Shown: positions 34,127-43,211 of the stretch, piece by piece | Layout: each line of letters begins with the position of its first letter | Position numbering within the stretch: position 1 is the first letter of the stretch | Assembly (NCBI GenBank): GCA_964618895.1 | Contig: CAZUDO010000038.1 | Location: 26,934 to 90,933 of the forward strand | Length of the DNA stretch: 64,000 nt | Source: CAZUDO01 sp964618895 | Lineage (GTDB): Bacteria; Desulfobacterota; Binatia; DP-6 | Direction: 5' to 3' | Notes under the pieces: model-generated | The model's input: only the letters and a program-made list of their open reading frames with translations | Database searches by the model: none | Told to the model about the DNA's origin: nothing | Position numbers and translations under genes: made by a program

Positions 34127-37081
34127 TTACAGTTGGGTGAAAAGGGTCTGGATGGCGCCGAGCTGATCCTGGAGCTGCGTTTTGCAGGCGGTTTCGGTCT
34201 TTTTGGCTTTGCCGATCTTCCTGGTGAGGGCGGTCAGGGCCTTGGCGATCGTCTTCTCGAGTTTGGTCAGTTTCTTTGCGCTGGCGGTGGGTATCTTGTC
34301 GGCCAGGCGGGTGAGCTTGGCGAGCGCTTTGGCGGTGAACTTCTTGGTCTTGGGGTCGGCGCAGGCGGTGAGGCCGGAGGCTTCGTTCAGCTCGCAGCGG
34401 AGGCTCTGGACGGTGGCGGGCTCGGGGTGCTGGCAGGTGCCGGCGGTGCAGGTGTCGGTGGTGCAGGTGTCGGTGGTGCAGGGGTCGGTGTCGGCGCACT
34501 CGGCGGCCGACGTGCAGGTGACGCCCGCGGCGGTCAGGTCGGCGGCGAAGAGGCCGCCGCCGGTGCCGACGAGGGTGCGCATGCCGGTGATGGCCGGGGT
34601 GCTTCCGGTGCGGAGCGGTAACGCGGCGGGCGGGATGTCGAGGTCGCCGACGCCCTCGCTCAGGAAGTTGCGACCTCCCGGAGCCTGCGGGTCGTTCACC
34701 ACCGTCCACGAGGTGCCCCCGGTGGTGGACAGGAGGACGTAGCCCTCGCCGTTGCCGGCGATCAGCACCTGGTCGGGGTCGTCGGGGCTCACGGCCACCA
34801 CCTGGACGTTCAGGTTGGGCGGCACGCCCGGGCCGGCGAGCGCAACCGTCGCGAACGTCTGGCCGCCGTCGGTCGACGCGTACAGAGCGCCGCTCGGCCC
34901 GCCGGCGTTGGAGCCGGAGCCGACGTAGACGCGTCCGCTGGCACAGTGCGCGCGCACGTCGTTCATGCGCGCGCCTGTCTGCACCACCGTCTCTGTCGGA
35001 CTGGCGCCGGTAGCGCTGGTGATGCGGACGACCGTGCCACCGCCGTCGTCGCCGGCCGCGACCAGGAGCACGTCCTGCAGGGTCGCATCGGAGCCGGCGC
35101 CGGGGCAGTAGACGAGCGCGCGCACCGGTGCAGTCACCGCCGACCCGCCGACGCTGTTGCCCGCGATCATCGTCCCCGACCCGAAGCTCACGCTGGCGCC
35201 GCTGCCGGCGAGCGCCCCGCGATACACCGAGCCGTCGCCGCTCGCGCCGTCGGCGTCCGTCGCCCCGCCGACGAAGACGGTGTCCCCGCCCGGGGTGCCG
35301 GCGAGCGCGCTGACCGTGAAGGCTCCGGGGCTGCCGCCCGGGCCCAGGACCGCGGCGCTGGTGCCGAAGACGTTTGGCCCGGGCAGCGCCGTCGCGGCCG
35401 AGGTCCAGTCGGCGTGCGCGCTCAGGAGATCGCCGGCGCCGCCGTGCCCGAAGGCCAGCCAGGTGTGGCTCGTGCCCTGCCACCACGCCACCGCCGTGCC
35501 ACCCTTCTTGACGACGGTGGGGAACGCGACACCCCCGTCGTCCGACGCCACCGCCAGCCCGCCGCCCAAACCCGAGAAGATCACGCCCACCTGCGCCGCG
35601 CCGCCTGGGCCGAACGTCTGGTCCTTGATCACCGGCACGTTGAAGCCGTTCACCGACACGCCGCCGCTCAGCGCGTCCGTGCCCGGCTGGGCGTCGGCCA
35701 GGGTCGGGAACGCCGGCACGCCGGCCACCTCCTGCGCGCTCTTCACCAAACCGCGGTTGCCGTCGCCGGAGAGGATCACGAAGTCGATGCTGCGGTCGTA
35801 GGCGGCGTCGAAGACGAGGCCGGTGTTGTTGTTCACGCCCGCGATGGTGGCGAAGGTCAGATTGCCGGCGCCGCTCTTGGTGACGAAGCACTGCGAGAGC
35901 GTGGCGTTGCCGTCCGTGCCGGTGCTGTGCGGGGCGACGGCTCCGACCGCGCCCGGACCCTGCCCGCAGCCACCCGGCCCGGCGGGCAGACTGGTCGCAG
36001 CGCTGAGCGACGTCCACATCGTCCCGCCGCTCTTGGTGGCCATGCGCGCCTCGTCCCCACCGCTCTCGGCGTAGACCAGCAACGCGTCCGGCGGCACACC
36101 GGCGCTCTTCGCGCCGCCGAGGCGGACGAACGTCGGCGGCGCCGGCATGCCGGACACGGACGACACCACCGTGGCGGGCGGATTCTCGGCGAGGTCGTAG
36201 ATCTCGACCGTGCCGGTCGCACGCACGACCGCGACCCACCCCCCGTCCGCGCCGGTGGAGAGCGTGACGCGATCGTTCGGGTCGCTCAGGTATGACGTCG
36301 CCTGCGCCGCGAACGTGGGGGTCGCAGCACTCATGTCGGCGCGGAACGTCTGCGACGCGCCCACCAGGAGGAGCACGTTGGTGGCGCCGGCATGGCCCCA
36401 CAGCAGGGTGGCGCTGGGACCGCCCGGCAGCCCGCCCGGCGGTGGCCCGACCGCGCGCCAGGTCACCCCGAAGTCGGTCGATGCGTACACGGTGCCGTTC
36501 ACGAATACCGTGACCTCGCCCGCCGCGCCGCTGGTGGCGAGCCCGCCGGCGCTGTTGCCGCCGGCGAGGCCGTCGTCGGCGTCGTCGACCGCGAGCGTCA
36601 CCTGCGTCCACGTGCCGCCCCAGTCGGCGGTCCGGTACACCTGCGGGATGACCGAGGTGGAGGCATAGAACACCCCGGGCTCACCGTCGCCCGCAATGCC
36701 GGCGATCTGCCCGCCGTAGACGCCAAGCGCCTCGAACGTCGCCCCCGAGGCGGTGAGCGCCAGGTTGCGGGTCACGGGCGTCGCGTCGACCAGGAGGCCG
36801 GTCGCCTTTCCCACCTGCTGCCCGGGCGCCTGCGCCACCTGCGCATACGTCCCGCTCTCGGCCGCGGTCACGACGTAGGCCCCGGTGGCGTCGGTCACGG
36901 TGGCGTACTTCTGGCCCCCGTCCCCGGTGAGGACCACGAACGCGCCCGCCACCGGGGTGCCCGCCGGGTCGGACGTGGTGATCGTGCCGATCACGTCGGC
37001 GTCGGCCCGAGCCAGTCGGGCCGTGAGGCCGGCCGTCAAGCCAACCACGGTCACTACCAGGACGAGCACGCCGCTTCGCAT
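34127..37081 (-). CDS. large secreted protein: carboxypeptidase-regulatory-like domain plus BNR/sortilin-type propeller
   Basis: 984 residues from ATG 37081. Signal peptide (LVLVVTVVGLTAGLTARLARA). Residues ~28-110 form a carboxypeptidase-D-regulatory-like beta domain (GTPVAGAFVVLTGDGGQKYA). The bulk is repeats of the BNR/photosystem-stability type (VYRTADWGGTWTQVTLAV, VYASTDFGVTWRAVG, LLSTTGGTSWTVVNDP), giving one or two propellers. Near the end, DTDPCTTDTCTTDTC is a Cys-rich linker, followed by a lysine-rich helical tail (KLTRLADKI, KKLTKLEKTIAKAL) reminiscent of the Cys/Lys helical module at 21.6-27.3 kb. Function unknown; surface or extracellular. Confidence 0.8.
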   Translation of the reverse strand: MRSGVLVLVVTVVGLTAGLTARLARADADVIGTITTSDPAGTPVAGAFVVLTGDGGQKYATVTDATGAYVVTAAESGTYAQVAQAPGQQVGKATGLLVDATPVTRNLALTASGATFEALGVYGGQIAGIAGDGEPGVFYASTSVIPQVYRTADWGGTWTQVTLAVDDADDGLAGGNSAGGLATSGAAGEVTVFVNGTVYASTDFGVTWRAVGPPPGGLPGGPSATLLWGHAGATNVLLLVGASQTFRADMSAATPTFAAQATSYLSDPNDRVTLSTGADGGWVAVVRATGTVEIYDLAENPPATVVSSVSGMPAPPTFVRLGGAKSAGVPPDALLVYAESGGDEARMATKSGGTMWTSLSAATSLPAGPGGCGQGPGAVGAVAPHSTGTDGNATLSQCFVTKSGAGNLTFATIAGVNNNTGLVFDAAYDRSIDFVILSGDGNRGLVKSAQEVAGVPAFPTLADAQPGTDALSGGVSVNGFNVPVIKDQTFGPGGAAQVGVIFSGLGGGLAVASDDGGVAFPTVVKKGGTAVAWWQGTSHTWLAFGHGGAGDLLSAHADWTSAATALPGPNVFGTSAAVLGPGGSPGAFTVSALAGTPGGDTVFVGGATDADGASGDGSVYRGALAGSGASVSFGSGTMIAGNSVGGSAVTAPVRALVYCPGAGSDATLQDVLLVAAGDDGGGTVVRITSATGASPTETVVQTGARMNDVRAHCASGRVYVGSGSNAGGPSGALYASTDGGQTFATVALAGPGVPPNLNVQVVAVSPDDPDQVLIAGNGEGYVLLSTTGGTSWTVVNDPQAPGGRNFLSEGVGDLDIPPAALPLRTGSTPAITGMRTLVGTGGGLFAADLTAAGVTCTSAAECADTDPCTTDTCTTDTCTAGTCQHPEPATVQSLRCELNEASGLTACADPKTKKFTAKALAKLTRLADKIPTASAKKLTKLEKTIAKALTALTRKIGKAKKTETACKTQLQDQLGAIQTLFTQL

Positions 37082-37173
37082 GATCCGATCCCCCCGCCCG
37101 ACGGACATCGTTCCGGGCACCTCGGGGTATCGGACAGCCGCCGGCCGGAGTTGAGCGGGGGCGGCGCCGTCGC

Positions 37174-38910
37174 TCAGGCCGCCACCGGGAGGACGACGGG
37201 CAGGTGGACCGTGAAGCACGTCCCGTGCCCCGGCTGGCTCGTGACCGCGATCTCGCCGTGCATGAGGGTAACGAGCGAGCGCACGATGTAGAGACCGAGT
37301 CCGGCGCCCGGAGGGCGCGTGCCGGTTCCCTGCTCGACGCGCTCGAACATCTCGAAGATGCGTGCCTGCGCCTCAGCCGGGATGCCGACGCCCGTGTCGC
37401 GGACCGTGATGCGGAGCTGCTCGCCCTGCTGCGCGATGTGCACGCGCACCGAGCCCTCGGGCGTGAACTTGAGCGCGTTGGTGATCAGGTTCTGGACGAT
37501 CTCCTTCAGCTTGAGCCGGTCGAAGTGCACCGGGCCGAGCGCCGGCCCGACCTCCCAGTGGACCGGCACGCCGTGCTTGCCCTCGGGGAGCGCGCCCACC
37601 GCTTCGGCGAGCTCGGCAACGAGGTCGCCCACGGCGAAGGTCTCGGCGTGGAGCGTCACCTTGCGGGCGTCCAACCGGGTGACGTTCATCGTGTTCTCGA
37701 CCAGCTGGAGGAGCTCGAGCGTACTCTTGCGGATGCGCTCGGCGGCATGACGCGGATCCATGTCGGGATCCTCGAGCAGCATGTCGGCATAGCCGACGAT
37801 CACGTGCAGGGGTGAGCGCAGCTCGTGCGACATCGTGTTCAGGAACTCGCTCTTGGTGTTGAGCGCGTGCTGCAGGCGCGCCAGCAGGTGCACGTTGGCG
37901 AGCGCCACCCCGGCCTGCTGCGCCATGGCCTGCCACACGAGGAGCGCGTCGCGGTCGACCGGGCGCGGGGAGACGCTGCTCAGGATGACGGCGCCGGCCG
38001 CCAGCTCGCCGACGGTGATCGGCAGGGCGACCAGGGAGCGGGCCGTCAAGGGACGCTGCCAGCGTTCGGCCATTCCGGCGCGCTCGGCGTCACTGATCGT
38101 CTCGCGCACCACCGGCTGCCGCTTCGCCAGCACGCGGGCCATGATCTCCGCCAGCGCGGGGGCCAGCGGCGCCCGCACCAGGGCCTCGCGCTGGGCCGGC
38201 GTGAAGCCCGCGGCGGCCGCCACGCGGAAGGTTCCGTCCTCGTCCGCCAGCACCACCGTGCAGCGCCCCTCCCCGAAGGCCGCGCGCAGGTGTTCGGCGA
38301 CATCGTCGAGCAGGGAGGCCTGCGTGAGATGGGAGGCCGTCAGCTCGGCGAACTCGCGCAGCACACGCTCGCGGGCACAGGCCTCGCGCCACCACGCGGC
38401 GCTCTCGGCCATCGAGACCCGGTAGACGATGACGATCAGGCCGACGACGGCACCGGCCGTCATGGCACTCCCGATCACGATGGCGGCGGTGACGAGCGGG
38501 ACGCCGACGGGAGGAAAGGTGGCCAGCAGGGCAGCGTGGCCGGCCATCAGGCCGGCAGCTACCAGGACGAGATCGCTCGCCGTCCGGAGGAAGACCAGGG
38601 GGATGAAGGTCGAGAGCGCCGTGAGCGCCAGCTCGGGGAGGGCGTCGCCCAGAACCCCGTTGATGTACGCCGTGCCGAGCGGGAGCAGGAGCGCGATCCC
38701 GACCGTGAACGCGCGCAGGCCGCTCCACCCGAAATGCGGCGCGAGCACAGCGCCCAGCAGCGCCAAGAAGGTGACCCCGCCCCGGATGTACAGGAACTCG
38801 ACGTGCCCGGGGTCGTGGCGTAGCCACCCGATGACCGCATACACGACCAGGAGCACCAGGCACGCGATCCGGACCATGCGCCAGTGGATCGGGCGCGGCC
38901 GGTTGAGCAT
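37174..38910 (-). CDS. membrane sensor histidine kinase with GAF-like domain, paralogue
   Basis: 578 residues from ATG 38910 (a GTG at 38976 would add 22). Six or so membrane helices, a GAF-like region (GEGRCTVVLADEDGTFRVAA, ALPITVGELAAGAVIL), HisKA with FLNTMSHELRSPLHVIVGYA (His362), and HATPase with NLITNALKFTPEG, DTGVGIP and PPGAGLGLYIVRSLV. All boxes are intact, and it has no receiver domain. Same architecture as 14303-16069. The signal is unknown and no response regulator is adjacent. Confidence 0.9.
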   Translation of the reverse strand: MLNRPRPIHWRMVRIACLVLLVVYAVIGWLRHDPGHVEFLYIRGGVTFLALLGAVLAPHFGWSGLRAFTVGIALLLPLGTAYINGVLGDALPELALTALSTFIPLVFLRTASDLVLVAAGLMAGHAALLATFPPVGVPLVTAAIVIGSAMTAGAVVGLIVIVYRVSMAESAAWWREACARERVLREFAELTASHLTQASLLDDVAEHLRAAFGEGRCTVVLADEDGTFRVAAAAGFTPAQREALVRAPLAPALAEIMARVLAKRQPVVRETISDAERAGMAERWQRPLTARSLVALPITVGELAAGAVILSSVSPRPVDRDALLVWQAMAQQAGVALANVHLLARLQHALNTKSEFLNTMSHELRSPLHVIVGYADMLLEDPDMDPRHAAERIRKSTLELLQLVENTMNVTRLDARKVTLHAETFAVGDLVAELAEAVGALPEGKHGVPVHWEVGPALGPVHFDRLKLKEIVQNLITNALKFTPEGSVRVHIAQQGEQLRITVRDTGVGIPAEAQARIFEMFERVEQGTGTRPPGAGLGLYIVRSLVTLMHGEIAVTSQPGHGTCFTVHLPVVLPVAA

Positions 38911-39028
38911 ACGCCACGCCGCCCGGCCACCGGAGGGCCAGGGGGTGACGTTGTCGGTGCCGGGAGCGAGGCGCACTGGGCTGCCCCGTCCATCGGCACG
39001 ATTGGTCGACCCCTTGAGGGGGCGGCGC

Positions 39029-39895
39029 TCACGGCTTCGGGCGGCGCGAGCGCGGGCCGGAGCCGTAGTCTCCGAACGGGTCGTCGCGTTCGCGGACCGC
39101 CTCGCGGAAGCCGCCCGCCTGGGCGCGGGCGACGAAGTCGAGGCCCTCCTGGGTGTGGCGAGCGATGCCGTCGAAGAGCGTGCCGAGCGTGCGGCTCGAC
39201 GCCAGGCCCATGTTCTCGGCGGTCTGGTTGCAGAGGAGCTTCAGCATGACGAGCTGGGTGGTGGGCAGACGGGCCATGCGCCGCGCCAGCGCGGTGGCAC
39301 GCGCCTCGAGCTCGGCGTCGGGCACCGCCTCCAGGATGAGGCCGATGCGTGCCGCCTCGGGCGCCGGGATCTCGTCGCCGGTCAGGAGATAGCGCTTGGT
39401 GCGCTCGAGGCCCATGCGGTAGACCCACATCGCGGTCGTGGGCGTGCCCCACACACGCGCCGGCGGATAGCCGAAGACGGCGCTCTCGGCGGCGACGATC
39501 ATGTCGGCGCACAGCACCATGTCGGTGCCGCCGCCGATGCACCAGCCGTGCACGGCGGCGATGGTCGGCTTCCGGGCGTACCAGAGCTTCATGTACACGT
39601 CGACGAAGCCGGACATCATGCGGAGATCGGCGACCGAGTCCCACACCCGCTCGCGGCTCTCCTCGGTCGCCTGCGCGACCGTCGACCAGTCGAGCCCGTA
39701 GCCGGCGCAGAAGGCCGGCCCTTCGGCGCGCAGCAGGATGACGTGCACGGCGGGGTCGGCGTCGGCGGCGTCGATGGCCGCGGACAGTTCGTCGCGGAAC
39801 GCCGGCGTGATGGTGTTGTACTCGGCGGCCCGACAGAAGACGAGCGTGCGCACGCCCGCGTCGGTCTCGGCCCGGATGCTCGCCGGCGGACTCAT
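39029..39895 (-). CDS. enoyl-CoA hydratase/isomerase family protein
   Basis: 288-residue crotonase-fold protein. CoA-binding/oxyanion segments are visible in EGPAFCAGYGLDWSTV and AAVHGWCIGGGTDMVLCADM. The second family carboxylate (usually Glu near position 164) falls in PTTAMWVYRMGLERTKRYLL, where it is unclear, so hydratase activity is less certain than membership. Start ATG overlaps the upstream crotonase stop (ATGA), so the pair is co-translated. The C-terminal tail is long and charged. Confidence 0.88.
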   Translation of the reverse strand: MSPPASIRAETDAGVRTLVFCRAAEYNTITPAFRDELSAAIDAADADPAVHVILLRAEGPAFCAGYGLDWSTVAQATEESRERVWDSVADLRMMSGFVDVYMKLWYARKPTIAAVHGWCIGGGTDMVLCADMIVAAESAVFGYPPARVWGTPTTAMWVYRMGLERTKRYLLTGDEIPAPEAARIGLILEAVPDAELEARATALARRMARLPTTQLVMLKLLCNQTAENMGLASSRTLGTLFDGIARHTQEGLDFVARAQAGGFREAVRERDDPFGDYGSGPRSRRPKP

Positions 39896-40665
39896 GATTC
39901 CTCCCGGCTCCCGTGGCGCCCCGCCCCGCGCGCGAAGCGCTCCGCGCCCGCGCGCGTCTCCCCCGAGCGCATCACCTCGAGGCCGCCGCGCAGCTCGTGC
40001 TGCCACGCCGCCTCCCACGGCAGCGCCCACTGCGCGTAGGCCGACAACCGGTCGGCACGCAGGCACCGCTGCGGGAAGCGGGCGAGGTCGTGGGCGAGCC
40101 GCACCGCGCAGGCCAGCGCCGCGCCGGGGGCCACCAGCCGGTTCACCAGCCCCATGCGCAGCGCCTCGTCGCCGGACACGCCGCGCCCGGTGAGGATCAG
40201 GTCCAGGGCGTGGCTCTGGCCGATCAGCCGCGGCAGGCGCACCGTGCCGAGGTCGACCAGCGGGACGCCGAAGCGCCGGCAGTAGACCCCGAACACCGCA
40301 TCGCGCGCCGCCACGCGCAGATCGCACCAGCACGCCAGCTCGAGACCGCCGGCCACCGCGTGTCCCTCGACCGCCGCGACCACCGGCTTGCCGAGCAGCA
40401 TGCGGGTCGGTCCCATCGGACCGTCGCCGTCGAGCGCCACCCGGTTGCCGCGGTCGGTGGCGATGGCCTTCAGGTCCGCCCCGGCCGAGAACGTGCCGCC
40501 GGCGCCGGTCAGCACCGCCACCGCGAGCCCCTCGTCCGCGTCGAAGCGCCGGAAGGCGTCCGCCAACTCGGCCGCGGTCGGCCCGTCGACCGCGTTCCGC
40601 GTGGCCGGCCGATCGATGGTGACCACGACCACCGCGCCGTCGCTGTCCACGCGTACGTTCGCCAT
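39892..40665 (-). CDS. enoyl-CoA hydratase/isomerase family protein
   Basis: 257-residue crotonase-fold protein. Shows ATRNAVDG, GGTFSAGADLKAIA (first oxyanion loop), VEGHAVAGGLELACWCDLRV (second loop with the acid) and FGVPLVDLGTVRLPRLIGQS. It probably acts on an acyl-CoA in beta-oxidation or related breakdown. First gene of a two-gene operon with the second crotonase. Divergent from GspA, with a 75-bp gap holding both promoters. Confidence 0.9.
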   Translation of the reverse strand: MANVRVDSDGAVVVVTIDRPATRNAVDGPTAAELADAFRRFDADEGLAVAVLTGAGGTFSAGADLKAIATDRGNRVALDGDGPMGPTRMLLGKPVVAAVEGHAVAGGLELACWCDLRVAARDAVFGVYCRRFGVPLVDLGTVRLPRLIGQSHALDLILTGRGVSGDEALRMGLVNRLVAPGAALACAVRLAHDLARFPQRCLRADRLSAYAQWALPWEAAWQHELRGGLEVMRSGETRAGAERFARGAGRHGSREES

Positions 40666-40740
40666 CGCCGTCCTCCTGCTCGCTCTGGCGCCCCCATATC
40701 ACCTCCTCTATAACCCGGAGAACCCTGCGGGGCGCAGAGG

Positions 40741-42501
40741 ATGTACGAACGGTTCTTCGGGCTCGTCGACGCGCCGTTCCGGCTGACTCCGGACCCGCGC
40801 TACCTCTTCCTGTCGCGCAAGCACAAGGATGCGCTGGCGCACCTGACGCTCGGGCTCACCGAGTCGAGCGGCTTCGTGTGCATCACGGGGGACGTGGGCA
40901 CGGGCAAGACCACGCTGCTGCGGTTCTTCCTGCCCGGCGTCGGCCCCGACACCTCGACCGCCTACATCTTCAACCCGGCCCTGTCGTCGCTCGAGCTGCT
41001 GCAGACCATCAACAGCGAGTTCGGCCTGCCCGCCACCAGCACCAGCAAGAAGGAGCTGGTGGACGCCCTCAACCGCCACCTCCTCGCCCAGCGCGAGGCG
41101 GGGCGGCGCGCCCTGGTGGTGGTCGACGAGGCGCAGGCGCTGGCGCTCGACGTGCTCGAGCAGCTGCGCCTGCTCTCGAACCTCGAAACCACCACCGAGA
41201 AGCTCCTGCGCATCATCCTGGTCGGGCAACCGCAGCTGCGCGGCCTGCTCCTCCATCCCGCGCTGGTGCAGCTGAACCAGCGCATCACGCTGCGCTGGCA
41301 CATGGGGCCGCTCACGCGCGCCGAGACCGCCGCCTACGTGCGCCACCGCCTACGCGTCGCGGGCGACGGGCAGGAGAGCCGGCTGTTCACGCGCCCGGCG
41401 CTCCGGCTGATCCATCGCCTCTCGGGCGGCGTACCCCGCCTGGTCAACATGATCGCGCACCGGGCCATGCTGGCGGCGTTCGCCGACGACGCCCGCCGGG
41501 TGACGCGGCGCTGCGTGGTGCGCGTGCATCGCGAGATCGAGTCCGTGCCCCTACCGGCGCCGGCCCCGGCGCCGCGTCGCTTGGTCTGGGCGGCGGTCGG
41601 CGGCGGCATCGCCGTCGGCGTGCTCGCGCTGGCGGTCGGGTGGTTGGTGGCGCGACCCGAGGCGTCGGGTCCGGCGGACGCCGTGGTGGCCCTCGCTCCA
41701 CCCATCGCCGACACGGAGGCGCGCATCGACCCCCAGGTCGAGCCCGCCGTTCCCGACCCGCCGCCGCCCGTCGCCGAGACCCCGCCGGCCGCGCCCATCG
41801 AGGTCGCACGTGCCGCCGCGCCCGAGCCGCCCGCGACCGTCCCCGCCCCGGAGATCGAACAGAAGCTCGGCTGGCTCACCACGGCGGAGAGCACACGCGC
41901 CGCCGTGGACGCCGTGCTGGCGTCGTGGGGCGTCCGGGCGCTCGCTCCCGACGAGCCCGCCACGACGCCGGCCGATCTCGATGTCGCCGCGCGCCGCCGC
42001 GGCCTCGAGCACCTGGCGCTGGTCGGCAACGCGAGCATGCTGCGGCTCCTCGATCTGCCCGCGGTGCTCGAGCTGCGTATCCCCGACGCCGACGGCCCGC
42101 GCTACGCGGCGCTGACGCAGATGGGCGCCAGCTCGGCGGGCTCCGTGCTGGTGCTCGACGGCGAGCCCACACCGGTCGACGCCGCCTTCCTCGAGCGCCA
42201 CTGGTTCGGGCAGGCGCATCTCTTCTGGCGCGACTTCGACGCCCTCGGACCGACCACCCTCGCCGCCGCCGCGCGCGGCCCGCAAGTCGCCCGGCTGCAG
42301 GCGCTGTTGCAGCGCACCGGGGCCTACGCGGGGCCCACCTCGGGCGCCTACGATGCCAACACCAAGGCCGCCGTGCTCGCCTTCCAGCGCTCGCGCCTGA
42401 TCGCGGCCGACGGCCGCGTGGGACCGCTCACCAGCATCATGCTCTACGCCACCGCGGGCTACACCCGGCCGACGCTCAGTGCCGGGGGAGGAACCTCGTG
42501 A
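40741..42501 (+). CDS. gspA: GspA/ExeA-like ATPase with peptidoglycan-binding domain
   Basis: 586 residues. Starts MYERFFGLVDAPFRLTPDPR, the ExeA hallmark. AAA+ domain with Walker A GDVGTGKT (50-57) and ALVVVDEAQAL. A single membrane helix (VWAAVGGGIAVGVLALAVGWLVA) follows, then a Pro/Ala-rich periplasmic linker, and a C-terminal peptidoglycan-binding-1 domain (VARLQALLQRTGAYAG, AVLAFQRSRLIAADGRVGPLT). In Aeromonas, ExeA with ExeB assembles the type II secretin through peptidoglycan. The next gene is GspB-like and overlaps by 4 bp. Core gsp genes are not in this window. Confidence 0.85.
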   Translation: MYERFFGLVDAPFRLTPDPRYLFLSRKHKDALAHLTLGLTESSGFVCITGDVGTGKTTLLRFFLPGVGPDTSTAYIFNPALSSLELLQTINSEFGLPATSTSKKELVDALNRHLLAQREAGRRALVVVDEAQALALDVLEQLRLLSNLETTTEKLLRIILVGQPQLRGLLLHPALVQLNQRITLRWHMGPLTRAETAAYVRHRLRVAGDGQESRLFTRPALRLIHRLSGGVPRLVNMIAHRAMLAAFADDARRVTRRCVVRVHREIESVPLPAPAPAPRRLVWAAVGGGIAVGVLALAVGWLVARPEASGPADAVVALAPPIADTEARIDPQVEPAVPDPPPPVAETPPAAPIEVARAAAPEPPATVPAPEIEQKLGWLTTAESTRAAVDAVLASWGVRALAPDEPATTPADLDVAARRRGLEHLALVGNASMLRLLDLPAVLELRIPDADGPRYAALTQMGASSAGSVLVLDGEPTPVDAAFLERHWFGQAHLFWRDFDALGPTTLAAAARGPQVARLQALLQRTGAYAGPTSGAYDANTKAAVLAFQRSRLIAADGRVGPLTSIMLYATAGYTRPTLSAGGGTS

Positions 42502-43202
42502 GCTCGATCCTCGACGCGCTTGAGAAGCTCGAACGGCAGGAGGCCGCGCTGCGGGAGACCGCCGAGCCGCCGGCACACGCACCCAGGCGCGCATGGCCCG
42601 TCGCCGCGGTAGCGATCGCATTCGTGGCCGGCGGCGGAATCGCGTTCTGGCTCGGCCGCGGCACGACACCCGCGCCGCCAGGGAACGTGCCCGGGGAGCA
42701 GGTTGCGACGACGGAGCGGCCGGCCGCGGTACCATCGCCGGTCGTCGTCGCACCGGTCGCTGCGCCGCCACCTCCGGCAGCACCCGCACCCGCTGCGGTT
42801 CCCGCCGACGCCCCCGCCCAGGGGACGGCTCTTCCGGCATCACCTCCGGCGGCGGAACCTCCGGCCCCGGCCGCCGTCCCGACGCCATCGGCACCACCTC
42901 CGGTCGTGGCCGCCGCACCGACGCCGGCACCACCCCAAGTCGCCGCCCGGCCCGCTTCACCCCCCGCCGAGCCGCTCGCCGTCACGCGTGCGCCGGCCGG
43001 TGCACCGCGCGTCCGCATCAGCTTCCTGGTCTACTCGGCCACGCCCGAGCGCCGGCGCGTCGCCCTCACCATCGACGATGGCTCCATGGTGACGCTGCAC
43101 GAGGGCGAGTCGGCGCACGACGTGCAGGTCGAGCGCATCTTCACCGACCGGGTCCAGCTCCGCCACGGCGGGCAGGCCTTCACGCTACGCACACGCGACT
43201 GA
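42498..43202 (+). CDS. gspB: GspB-like type II secretion accessory protein
   Basis: 234 residues from GTG 42498 with GGGGGAGGAACC upstream, overlapping the gspA stop. Starts SSILDALEKLERQ, the classic GspB cytoplasmic opening; one membrane helix (VAAVAIAFVAGGGIAFWLG); a long Pro/Ala linker; then the small C-terminal GspB domain (SFLVYSATPERRRVALTIDD, VQVERIFTDRVQLRHGGQAF). Expected to pair with GspA for secretin assembly. Confidence 0.85.
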   Translation: MSSILDALEKLERQEAALRETAEPPAHAPRRAWPVAAVAIAFVAGGGIAFWLGRGTTPAPPGNVPGEQVATTERPAAVPSPVVVAPVAAPPPPAAPAPAAVPADAPAQGTALPASPPAAEPPAPAAVPTPSAPPPVVAAAPTPAPPQVAARPASPPAEPLAVTRAPAGAPRVRISFLVYSATPERRRVALTIDDGSMVTLHEGESAHDVQVERIFTDRVQLRHGGQAFTLRTRD

Positions 43203-43211
43203 AGGAAGCCC

